From JBFFXF01 sp041569895 (GTDB lineage Bacteria; Planctomycetota; UBA8108; JACQVS01): DNA of 13,470 nt. How positions within the stretch are numbered: the first letter of the stretch is position 1; each line of letters opens with the position of its first letter. The translations under genes and the position numbers were made by a program. The DNA lies in contig JBFFXF010000201.1 in NCBI GenBank assembly GCA_041569895.1, positions 1-13,470 of the forward strand, read 5' to 3'. The notes below the pieces were generated by a model. That model searched no databases. It saw nothing but the letters and a program-made list of their open reading frames with translations, and was not told the DNA's origin. This document shows, one piece after another, positions 1 through 5,654 of the stretch.

Positions 1-50
1 CGACTCAGCGACGCCGCCGCCCCCCGCCGCACAGGAAACCCCGCCCATCG

Positions 51-113
51 AGTCGGAGTCGGTCATCGGAGTCGGTATCGGTGTCGGCCATCGGTATCGG
101 AGTCGGTCATCGG
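51..113. repeat. NNTCGG hexamer array, block 1
   Basis: Ten contiguous units are visible: AGTCGG, AGTCGG, TCATCGG, AGTCGG, TATCGG, TGTCGG, CCATCGG, TATCGG, AGTCGG, TCATCGG. Seven are six bases and three (the CATCGG type) are seven, so the array breaks triplet phase and is unlikely to be selected as protein. A related array follows at about 209-258. The interspersed seven-base units give it a higher-order pattern. The function is unknown. Confidence 0.85.
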
Positions 114-124
114 ACTCCGATACC
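93..124. repeat. 12-bp perfect inverted repeat, 8-nt loop
   Basis: Bases 93-104 (GGTATCGGAGTC) are exactly complementary in reverse to 113-124 (GACTCCGATACC), with an 8-base loop at 105-112. The left arm lies inside the first hexamer array; the right arm is one array unit in reverse orientation. It could act as a transcript-end hairpin for murQ, which runs toward it from the right, but no T-run follows on either strand. Confidence 0.7.
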
Positions 125-138
125 AGAGTTTCGAGGAC

Positions 139-192
139 GGGAACGGGCACGGGAACGGGCACGGGAACGGGTACGGGTACGGGTACGGGTAC
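139..192. repeat. GGGNAC hexamer tandem array (nine copies)
   Basis: Nine uninterrupted hexamers: GGGAAC and GGGCAC alternate for five units (139-168), then four GGGTAC units run to 192. The last four are identical, suggesting recent slippage expansion. A T5 run follows at 194-198. Read on the minus strand the array would encode alternating Pro-Tyr, Pro-Phe and Pro-Cys; on the plus strand alternating Arg-Val or Arg-Glu. Neither looks like a real product. Confidence 0.9.
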
Positions 193-208
193 GTTTTTGC
201 AACGATGG

Positions 209-258
209 GGTCGGAGTCGGTGTCGGAATCGGTCATCGGTCGTCGGTCTCCGAGTCGG
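209..258. repeat. NNTCGG hexamer array, block 2
   Basis: A second, more degenerate run of the same unit family as block 1: TCGG, AGTCGG, TGTCGG, AATCGG, TCATCGG, TCGTCGG, then TCTCCG and AGTCGG. It is separated from block 1 by the GGGNAC array and a short T-rich spacer. Having the same unit types on both sides suggests one expanded locus rather than two independent arrays. Confidence 0.75.
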
Positions 259-297
259 AAAACGGCCATCCGCGAGGACGAGGACGAGGACGACGCA

Positions 298-310
298 GGG
301 GCCTCGCCCC
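298..310 (-). terminator. GC hairpin just downstream of murQ
   Basis: A 5-bp stem GGGGC/GCCCC closes a 3-base loop, 12 bases past the murQ stop codon. No T-run follows on the minus strand, so it is at best a weak or factor-dependent terminator, or a 3'-end stabilising hairpin. Confidence 0.3.
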
Positions 311-322
311 GGACCCGACGGC

Positions 323-1264
323 TCAGCCGGCGTCGAGCGCCCTCCTGAGAATGCCGCCGGCCGCCTCCAGCAGCTCCCGCGCGCGCTTCGCCGGCACGTC
401 CCTTCTGGCCATGACGATCGCGACCTTCACGTTCGAATCCGCCGCGTCGAGCAGCTCGCGGGCCCTCGGCCCGTCGACTCCGCCGATGCGCTGGATCAGA
501 CGCCTCGCCCGGGCGATCAGCTTCTGGTTCACGGGGCGGAGGTCGACCATGAGATTGTCGTGGACCTTGCCGAGGCGAATCATCGAGGCGGTGGTGATCA
601 TGTTGAGCGCCATCTTCGTCGCCGTGCCGGCCTTCATGCGGGTCGAGCCGGCGATCACCTCCGGGCCGACGAGGAGCTCGATCACGTGGTCCGCCGGATG
701 CGCGCCGCGCGTCTCGTCGTGGATCCGGTTGCAGGTCACCAGGCACGTGGTCGCGCCGGCTCGTCTCGCCGTGGCGAGCGCGCCGAGGACGAACGGCGTC
801 CTGCCGCTCGACGCGATGCCGACGACGACGTCGTCGCGGCCGACATCGAGACCGTGCATCGCGGCGGCGCCATCCTCCGGCGAGTCCTCCGCGCCCTCGA
901 TGGAGCGTCGCAGCGCCTCATCGCCGCCGGCGATCACCCCGACGACGCGGTCCGGGGCGACGCTGAAGGTCGGCGGACACTCGGCGGCGTCGAGGACCCC
1001 GAGCCGACCGCTGGTGCCCGCGCCGACGTAGATCAACCGGCCCGCGCCGCGCAGAGCGACGACGACGTCATCGACGACGGCGGCGATCGCGTCGAGGGCC
1101 CCGTCGAGGGCCTCCCACGCGTGGCGGTCCTCGGAATGGATGACGCCGACGATGCCACGAGCATCGAGGGTGTCGATGCGAGCCGATGCGGGATTGGCCG
1201 CCTCGGTGAGCGGGGTGGTGTCGTCGGCGGGCCGGCTCGAATCGTCGGCGCGGTGGCGGGCCAT
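323..1264 (-). CDS. murQ: N-acetylmuramic acid 6-phosphate etherase (MurQ)
   Basis: A 313-residue cytoplasmic SIS-fold enzyme that cleaves the D-lactyl ether of MurNAc-6-phosphate to give GlcNAc-6-phosphate and lactate during peptidoglycan amino-sugar recycling. The family signature runs from Gly81 (GAGTSGRLGVLDAAECPPTF), with Glu95 at the position of the catalytic E. coli Glu83. Glu126 (GAEDS) lies 31 residues later, the same spacing as E. coli Glu83 to Glu114. A second signature, GSTRMKAGTATKMALN, is at 206-221. The N-terminal LTEAANPASARID (19-31) is also typical. Length is normal for the family (about 300), with roughly 18 extra residues before the conserved part. The ATG start lies 8 bp after the stop of the upstream secreted protein, implying cotranscription. 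No muramic-acid transporter or anhydro-MurNAc kinase is nearby. Identification is firm. Confidence 0.96.
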   Translation of the reverse strand: MARHRADDSSRPADDTTPLTEAANPASARIDTLDARGIVGVIHSEDRHAWEALDGALDAIAAVVDDVVVALRGAGRLIYVGAGTSGRLGVLDAAECPPTFSVAPDRVVGVIAGGDEALRRSIEGAEDSPEDGAAAMHGLDVGRDDVVVGIASSGRTPFVLGALATARRAGATTCLVTCNRIHDETRGAHPADHVIELLVGPEVIAGSTRMKAGTATKMALNMITTASMIRLGKVHDNLMVDLRPVNQKLIARARRLIQRIGGVDGPRARELLDAADSNVKVAIVMARRDVPAKRARELLEAAGGILRRALDAG

Positions 1265-1272
1265 TCCCGGGC

Positions 1273-2235
1273 TCAGATGCCGAGCTGCGCCTTGCGCAGG
1301 ATCTCGCCACGTTTCTGGCTGGCGACGCGGATGATGTCCGGGAAGGGGTAGTCCCGGCTCACCTCCTCGAAGACCTGCAGGGCTCGCACGTAGTCCTTCT
1401 GCCGGTCGAGCGCGTTGCCACGATCGACGATTCGCTGCGCGTCCTTGCGATACCGCGAGATCAGCTCGTTGGCGCGCGCCAGCAGCACCGGATCCATCTT
1501 CTTCTGCTCTGCGGGTCGTTCGAAGGGAATCACTTGCTGCACGGCCGTGCGACGCTTGCCGAGCTCGTACGCGTAGCGCGACCGCTCGAGGATCTTTTCC
1601 GCGCGGCGGGCGTATCGCGCCAGCGTCGCGTTCTTGACGGCGAAGGACAGGATCATGCCGCGCAGCTTCGTCCTTCTCGGCAGCGAGTCGACCAGGCGTC
1701 GGATGACGCGCTCGCGGTAGTCGACGAAGACCACGGCCGGCACGCCGTCGACGAGACCGAGTTGCGCCGCGACGGTCTTAGCGGCCGCGTCCGGCTTGGC
1801 GGGCTCGCCGCCCTTGCCCGCTTCGCCGGCGTCGGCGTCGGGGAGCACGCCCGGTGGTCGCTCGCCCGCCGGACGGGGCGGGGCCGGGTACGGTTTCCGG
1901 AGGTCCTCCGACCGCACGCGACACACGGTTATCTTCTCGAGCGCCCTGCGGAAACTGGCACTGGTGGTGCATTCATTCCAGCTCGTCGGGACGTCACCCT
2001 CGCGCGGGCGGTACTCCGCGCCGCCGTCGAAGACGATGAGGAACGGCGCGTACTTCTCTCGCGCCCCGGCGATCGCCGCCTGGATGGTGACGTGTCGGAT
2101 GGCGTCCTTTTTCGAGCCGTCCTTCTTCGCCGGGGAGGAGGGGTCGATCTCGCGGAGCGGCAGCTCCTCGGCGGCGCGAAGCGCGCCGGAGACGAGAAAG
2201 AGGAAGCACAGGGCGGCGGGCGGAATCGCTCTCAT
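1273..2235 (-). CDS. Secreted thioredoxin-fold-like protein with helical C-terminus
   Basis: 320 residues, function not recognised. The ATG at 2235 is preferred over the longer frame because AGAGGA lies 7 bases upstream and a clear signal peptide begins there: positive start, hydrophobic core at about 8-18, likely cleavage near Ala21-Ala22. The mature part reads like a split thioredoxin fold. A strand is at 64-69 (PFLIVF), and GVPAVVFVD at 164-172 carries the cis-proline motif (Pro166). The active-site CxxC is absent; only lone Cys89 and Cys105 are seen there. A Pro/Ala/Gly-rich insert occupies about 113-152. Residues 195-320 are helical and charged, and 264-320 resembles a TPR unit (KDYVRALQVFEEVSRDYP). 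It is probably a periplasmic, non-redox scaffold. The same transcript probably continues into murQ, which hints at envelope work, but that is inference. Confidence 0.7.
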   Translation of the reverse strand: MRAIPPAALCFLFLVSGALRAAEELPLREIDPSSPAKKDGSKKDAIRHVTIQAAIAGAREKYAPFLIVFDGGAEYRPREGDVPTSWNECTTSASFRRALEKITVCRVRSEDLRKPYPAPPRPAGERPPGVLPDADAGEAGKGGEPAKPDAAAKTVAAQLGLVDGVPAVVFVDYRERVIRRLVDSLPRRTKLRGMILSFAVKNATLARYARRAEKILERSRYAYELGKRRTAVQQVIPFERPAEQKKMDPVLLARANELISRYRKDAQRIVDRGNALDRQKDYVRALQVFEEVSRDYPFPDIIRVASQKRGEILRKAQLGI

Positions 2236-2356
2236 GGCGGGTCCTCTCGAAAGACGCTCCTCTCGAAAGACGGCCTCTCCTGTGAGATTATTCGGGAAGA
2301 AATCGAAAAGGGAAGCAAGAATGGTGGTCCGTCCAACAGCGGGAGAGGACGCGACG
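2236..2356. promoter_or_regulatory. Divergent intergenic region with 16-bp period repeat
   Basis: This gap separates two divergent operons and must carry promoters for both. Its centre (about 2281-2320) is clearly more AT-rich than the surroundings. I find no convincing -35/-10 pair on either strand. A 15-bp direct repeat (2242-2256 and 2258-2272) sits on the minus-strand gene side. Each copy carries the AGAGGA ribosome-binding core, so the leader of the secreted protein gene has two potential Shine-Dalgarno sites 16 bases apart. Confidence 0.6.
2242..2272 (-). repeat. Tandem 15-bp repeat duplicating the ribosome-binding site
   Basis: The unit TCCTCTCGAAAGACG occurs at 2242-2256 and again at 2258-2272, identical and one base apart. 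In the transcribed (minus) sense each unit ends in GAGAGGA. Only the copy nearer the ATG at 2235 has standard spacing (about 7 bases). Confidence 0.85.
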
Positions 2357-3124
2357 ATGAGTCGCAAGGAGACCACGACGCTCCCGGAGGCGCCCTATCG
2401 GCCTCTGAAGGAGCCGGCGGCGGTGCGGCGCATGTTCGCCGACATCGCGCCGAGATACGACTTTCTGAACCACCTGCTGAGCGCGAACGTCGATCGCCTC
2501 TGGCGTCGGACCGCGGTGCGACTCGCGGAGCTGCGCCCGTCCGACGCGGTGCTCGACGTCTGCACCGGCACCGGCGATCTCGCGTTCGCCGCCGCGCGCC
2601 ACGTGAGCGAGGCGGACGGCGGCCGCGTTGTCGGGACCGATTTCTGCGCGGAGATGGTGCAGCTGGCGCGACGCAAGGACCGCGACGGACGCGTGCGGTT
2701 CGTCGTCGCGGACACCCTGCGACTGCCGTTTCCGGCCGAGTCGTTCGACGCGGTGATGGTGGCCTTCGGGATCCGCAACGTCGGCGGACTCGAGCAGGGG
2801 CTCACGGAGATGCGACGCGTCCTGCGCCCGGGCGGGCGAGCGGTGCTTCTCGAGTTCACGACGCCGAGATCACGTGTCGTGCGTGGGATCTTCGGCCTCT
2901 ACTTCAATCACCTCCTGCCCCGGATCGGGCGCTGGCTCTCGCCCGCGCCGCGCCCGGAGGTCGATGACGCGTATCGATACCTCCCGGACTCGGTCTCGTC
3001 GTTTCCCCGACCCGCCGGCCTGCGGGAATCGATGGAGCGGTGCGGCTTCGAGGGCGTCCGCTACGAGCTGCTGACGTTCGGCGTCGCGGCCGTGCACGTC
3101 GGCACGGCGGGAGGTGCGGCGTGA
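2357..3124 (+). CDS. ubiE: Demethylmenaquinone methyltransferase (UbiE/MenG family)
   Basis: A 255-residue SAM-dependent class I methyltransferase that C-methylates the prenylated naphthoquinone ring, the last step of menaquinone synthesis. Family signatures seen: YDFLNHLLSA (34-43), SAM-binding motif I VLDVCTGTGD (65-74), acidic Asp95 after strand 2, DAVMVAFGIRNV (131-142), RVLRPGGRAVLLEF (154-167) and AYRYLPDSVSSFP (205-217). The ATG at 2357 has GAGAGGA 7-8 bases upstream. An in-frame ATG at 2321 with a weaker AGGGA site would add 12 residues. It is the first gene of a four-gene operon, and its TGA overlaps the next GTG. Neighbouring quinone genes favour menaquinone over ubiquinone. The symbol menG would be equally apt. 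Confidence 0.95.
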   Translation: MSRKETTTLPEAPYRPLKEPAAVRRMFADIAPRYDFLNHLLSANVDRLWRRTAVRLAELRPSDAVLDVCTGTGDLAFAAARHVSEADGGRVVGTDFCAEMVQLARRKDRDGRVRFVVADTLRLPFPAESFDAVMVAFGIRNVGGLEQGLTEMRRVLRPGGRAVLLEFTTPRSRVVRGIFGLYFNHLLPRIGRWLSPAPRPEVDDAYRYLPDSVSSFPRPAGLRESMERCGFEGVRYELLTFGVAAVHVGTAGGAA

Positions 3125-3963
3125 GCGCGAGATCGACGCTGGCGCTCATCCTCGAGCCGGGGAGCCCGAAACCGGACGCGGAGATCGGCAAGGTGGTCGC
3201 CTCGCGCCTCGCGCTCTTCCCGGCCGATGCGGTCGCGCGGGTTCGATACGGCGGCGGCATCATCATCAACGGCGCGCCCGCGGAGGTCGTCGAGGAGATC
3301 GCCGAGTCGCTGCGCGAGATCGGCGTCCGGACGCGCGCGCTCGGCGCGGAGATCCTCGAGTCTGCGCCGCGAGGCCTTCGCGCCACCCAGCTCGAGCTCT
3401 ACGACGAGGCGATCAGCGCTCGCTCTCCGTCGAGCCGGGAGGTGGTCGTCCTCGACGGCGACGTCCGTGGCGTCAACGTGCACGCGCTTCCGGGAAAGCC
3501 CGCCGTCGCCGACGACGACCGCGGGCGACTGCAGATCCCGGTGTTCAGCGCGGTCAAGGAGGGCCAGCTGACGTCGAGGGGGAGCAAGATCCTGCAGTGG
3601 ATCGAGGAGTCCGGCAAGCCCCCGCCGTCCTTCGTCCTGACGCTCTACGTCCGCGAGCCGGTGGGCCCGATACGCTTCGAGCGCGAGACCCTCGACTACT
3701 CGATTCTCGGCGACGGCAAGATGCCCCACAGCATCGACAACTTCCTGTCGCTGGCCGAGAAGCTCCTCGAGCGCTTTCCCGACCTCCGCAACCGGGATCG
3801 CGTCGCCGCTTTCCTGGCGGACGCCGATCCTGACTCCATACTGCTCTTCAAGGCGGAGGAGGCGCAGAACTTCGACCGCTGGATGCAGACATGGATCCGG
3901 CTGGAGGACCCGAGCGAGTGTCCCGACAGCGAGTGTCCCGACATCGAGCAGGAGTCGAGATGA
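3121..3963 (+). CDS. Unrecognised 280-aa protein inside the menaquinone operon
   Basis: 280 residues from a GTG overlapping the ubiE stop (GTGA). GGGAGGT about 6 bases upstream fixes this start rather than an earlier in-frame codon. No family is recognised. No signal peptide or membrane segment is seen, so it is probably cytoplasmic. Residues 6-80 look like a small alpha/beta domain: strand TLALILEP, a long helix from 19, strand GGGIIING, a helix at about 52-67, strand VRTRAL. That layout loosely recalls the L7/L12 C-terminal fold. The rest (about 86-262) is a mixed domain with VVVLDGDVRGVNVHAL, LDYSILGDGKMPHSIDNF and a helix-rich end. The acidic tail holds a duplicated SECPD, from a 15-bp tandem duplication. 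Overlaps with both neighbours imply coordinated translation with quinone enzymes. A partner or regulatory role is guesswork; no catalytic motif is visible. Confidence 0.85.
   Translation: MSARSTLALILEPGSPKPDAEIGKVVASRLALFPADAVARVRYGGGIIINGAPAEVVEEIAESLREIGVRTRALGAEILESAPRGLRATQLELYDEAISARSPSSREVVVLDGDVRGVNVHALPGKPAVADDDRGRLQIPVFSAVKEGQLTSRGSKILQWIEESGKPPPSFVLTLYVREPVGPIRFERETLDYSILGDGKMPHSIDNFLSLAEKLLERFPDLRNRDRVAAFLADADPDSILLFKAEEAQNFDRWMQTWIRLEDPSECPDSECPDIEQESR
3914..3943 (+). repeat. 15-bp in-frame tandem duplication
   Basis: GCGAGTGTCCCGACA is repeated exactly at 3914-3928 and 3929-3943. It duplicates five residues (SECPD) in the acidic tail of the unrecognised operon protein, placing two cysteines five residues apart. 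Perfect identity suggests a recent event. Confidence 0.9.
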
Positions 3964-4592
3964 GCGGCGAGCGGAAAAACGAGTCGGCGTCGGACGAGCG
4001 CGATCGGCGCATCGTCGTCGGCGTGACCGGGGCGAGCGGCGCCATCCTCGCCTACCGCCTGGTGAGCGTCCTGCTCGAACGCGACTTCGAGGTGCATCTC
4101 GTCGCCTCGAGCGCCGGGCGGCAAGTGATCCGGCAGGAGATCCCGGAGCACGCCGGCCCCGCCGAGACCGTCTTCTCGGGCCTGCCCGCGGGACGCTACC
4201 ACGTCCACGGCGAGAAGGACTTCTTCGCGCCGTACTGCAGCGGCTCGTTTCGGTTTCGCGCCATGGTGATCGTTCCCGCGACCATGGGCACGGTCGGCGC
4301 CATCGCATCGGGATACGTCGGCAACGGATTGCACCGCGGCGCCGACGTCGCGCTCAAGGAGCGCATTCCCCTGGTGATCGTTCCGCGCGAGACGCCGCTG
4401 TCGACCATCCACCTGCGGAACCTGCTGGCGATCTCGGAGGCGGGCGCGGTGGTGCTGCCGCCGATGCCGGCGTTCTACACGCACCCCGAGACGATCGCCG
4501 ACCAGGTCGACTTCATCGTCGCCCGCATCCTGGATCACCTCGGCATCGACAACTCCCTGTCGCCCCGCTGGGGCGAGGATGCGGGACGGTGA
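3960..4592 (+). CDS. ubiX: UbiX-family flavin prenyltransferase
   Basis: 210 residues. UbiX joins a dimethylallyl group to FMN to make prenyl-FMN, the cofactor of UbiD-type decarboxylases. The ATG overlaps the preceding TGA (ATGA). Seen: FMN-binding GVTGASGA (21-28), VPATMGTVGAIASG (105-118), LKE with Lys133, VPRETPLS with Arg143 and Glu144 (141-148), HLRNLL (151-156) and MPAFY with Tyr173 (169-173). Arg126, Lys133, Arg143, Glu144 and Tyr173 reproduce the relative spacing of Pseudomonas UbiX Arg122, Lys129, Arg139, Glu140 and Tyr169 (from memory). The usual PCSMKT stretch reads PATMGT here, a variant. The first 16 residues are a hydrophilic extension. No ubiD is in the window, so the dependent decarboxylase must be elsewhere. 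Position between ubiE and a ubiA gene supports a quinone role. Confidence 0.94.
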   Translation: MSGERKNESASDERDRRIVVGVTGASGAILAYRLVSVLLERDFEVHLVASSAGRQVIRQEIPEHAGPAETVFSGLPAGRYHVHGEKDFFAPYCSGSFRFRAMVIVPATMGTVGAIASGYVGNGLHRGADVALKERIPLVIVPRETPLSTIHLRNLLAISEAGAVVLPPMPAFYTHPETIADQVDFIVARILDHLGIDNSLSPRWGEDAGR

Positions 4593-5482
4593 ACGGGGCG
4601 ATCGCGCGAAGGCTGCGGTCGGTCGGCGTTTTCCTCGAGATGATCAAGATCTCGCACTCCGTCTTCGCGCTGCCCTTCGCGGTCGCGGCGGCGTTTCTGG
4701 CGCAACGACGGACCCCCGACGCCTTGCTGGTGCTCAAGGTGGTGCTCGCCTGTGTGCTCGCTCGCACCGCGGCGATGTCGTTCAACCGCTGGGCCGACCG
4801 CACGATCGACGCTCGCAATCCACGCACGGCCGGGCGGGCGATTCCGGCCGGTCAGCTGGGCGCCGGCCCGGTCCTGGTCGCGTCGGCGCTCTCGTCGGCG
4901 CTCTTCGTCCTCGTCGCGTGGTGGATCAATCCGCTGGCGTTCCGCCTCTCGCCCGTCGCCCTCGTCGTTCTCCTCGGCTACTCCTACACGAAGCGCTTCA
5001 CGCCCTCATCGCACGTCATCCTCGGACTGGCGCTGGGGCTCTCCCCGGTGGGCGCCTGGATCGCCGTTCGCGAGGAGATCGCGCTGCAGCCCGTCCTGCT
5101 CGGTGTCGCGGTGCTCTGCTGGACGGCGGGATTCGACATCATTTATGCATGCCAGGACGTCGAGTTCGACCGCAACGCGCGCCTGGCGTCGATTCCGGCG
5201 AGATTCGGCATCGCGAGGGCGCTCATCGTGTCGCGCCTCCTCCACGTCGGAGCGGTCCTCCTGCTGATCGCCGTCGGGCTCGTCGGCTCGGGACCGTATC
5301 TCGGGGCGATCTACCACGTGGGCGTCGCCGCCGTCGCCGGGATCCTGGTCTACGAGCAGTCACTGGTGCGCGCCGACGATCTCTCGCGAGTCGATCTCGC
5401 CTTCTTCACGCTGAACGGCTGTGTCAGCCTCGTCTACATGGGGACGACGATCACCGACGTGCTCGTCGGGACGGCATCCTGA
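4589..5482 (+). CDS. UbiA-family polyprenyltransferase, MqnP-like
   Basis: A 297-residue integral membrane prenyltransferase that attaches a polyprenyl chain to an aromatic quinone precursor. Start is GTG overlapping the ubiX stop (GTGA). The first Asp-rich motif is N66-RWA-D70-RTI-D74, followed by RNPRTAGRAIPAG. The second is D183-IIYACQ-D190-VEF-D194, followed by ASIPARFG. These match the UbiA subgroup I associate with the futalosine menaquinone route (MqnP); menA proteins look different. About eight hydrophobic helices can be drawn, for example 46-62, 94-112, 122-130, 141-160, 166-181 and 212-230. It closes the overlapping four-gene run. Neighbouring ubiE and ubiX give a coherent late menaquinone set. 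The family call is firm; the exact substrate is inferred. The alternative is 4-hydroxybenzoate prenylation. Confidence 0.93.
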   Translation: MNGAIARRLRSVGVFLEMIKISHSVFALPFAVAAAFLAQRRTPDALLVLKVVLACVLARTAAMSFNRWADRTIDARNPRTAGRAIPAGQLGAGPVLVASALSSALFVLVAWWINPLAFRLSPVALVVLLGYSYTKRFTPSSHVILGLALGLSPVGAWIAVREEIALQPVLLGVAVLCWTAGFDIIYACQDVEFDRNARLASIPARFGIARALIVSRLLHVGAVLLLIAVGLVGSGPYLGAIYHVGVAAVAGILVYEQSLVRADDLSRVDLAFFTLNGCVSLVYMGTTITDVLVGTAS

Positions 5483-5514
5483 GACATCCCGAGATCGGAG
5501 CGGAGACCGGCCTC

Positions 5515-5543
5515 TTGGGATCGCGGCGCCGACGGACTACAAT
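5515..5543 (+). promoter_or_regulatory. Sigma70-like promoter for pseudokinase gene
   Basis: TTGGGA (5515-5520) and TACAAT (5538-5543) are separated by exactly 17 bases. The -10 matches consensus at 5 of 6 and the -35 at 4 of 6. It lies in the 172-bp gap after the quinone operon, about 110 bases before the next ATG, and so makes 5655-7818 a separate transcription unit. Predicted by eye only. Confidence 0.55.
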
Positions 5544-5654
5544 CGTGGGCGCCGGCAAGTCGATCGGGGCCCGCCCTCTCGACACGAGCCGGTCGTCGCG
5601 CGAGGAGCGCCGCGGCCACGACTCGCCATCAGCAACAGCACCTCCGGGAGAGAC

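Larger units (their letters stand above)
1..322. other. Gene-free region with hexamer arrays and hairpins
   Basis: No credible gene lies here. The open frames crossing it are extensions of frames opposite murQ, or read the repeats as low-complexity peptides. The stretch holds two arrays of NNTCGG-type units (51-113 and about 209-258), a GGGNAC array (139-192), a short GAGGAC run (274-291), a 12-bp perfect hairpin (93-124) and a GC hairpin just past the murQ stop (298-310). Positions 1-45 show nothing I recognise. It is the 3' flank of the minus-strand murQ operon. Confidence 0.8.

Noticed and set aside
46..258. CRISPR array
   Set aside because: Units are 6-7 bases in direct tandem, with no 25-40-base repeats, unique spacers or cas genes.
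63..746. Minus-strand frame ending in Asp-Ser-Asp-Thr and Pro-Tyr repeats
   Set aside because: It overlaps murQ out of frame and its repeats come from the hexamer arrays; there is no start signal or plausible fold.
197..1351. 384-codon plus-strand frame opposite murQ
   Set aside because: High-GC mirror frame; Arg/Asp/Gly-rich with no domain, while murQ on the other strand is unmistakable.
1796..2356. Long N-terminal extension of the UbiE frame
   Set aside because: It runs opposite the secreted-protein gene; UbiE similarity begins after 2357, which has its own ribosome-binding site and gives the normal family length.
3061..4308. 415-codon minus-strand frame opposite the quinone operon
   Set aside because: Arg-rich low-complexity shadow of well-supported genes.
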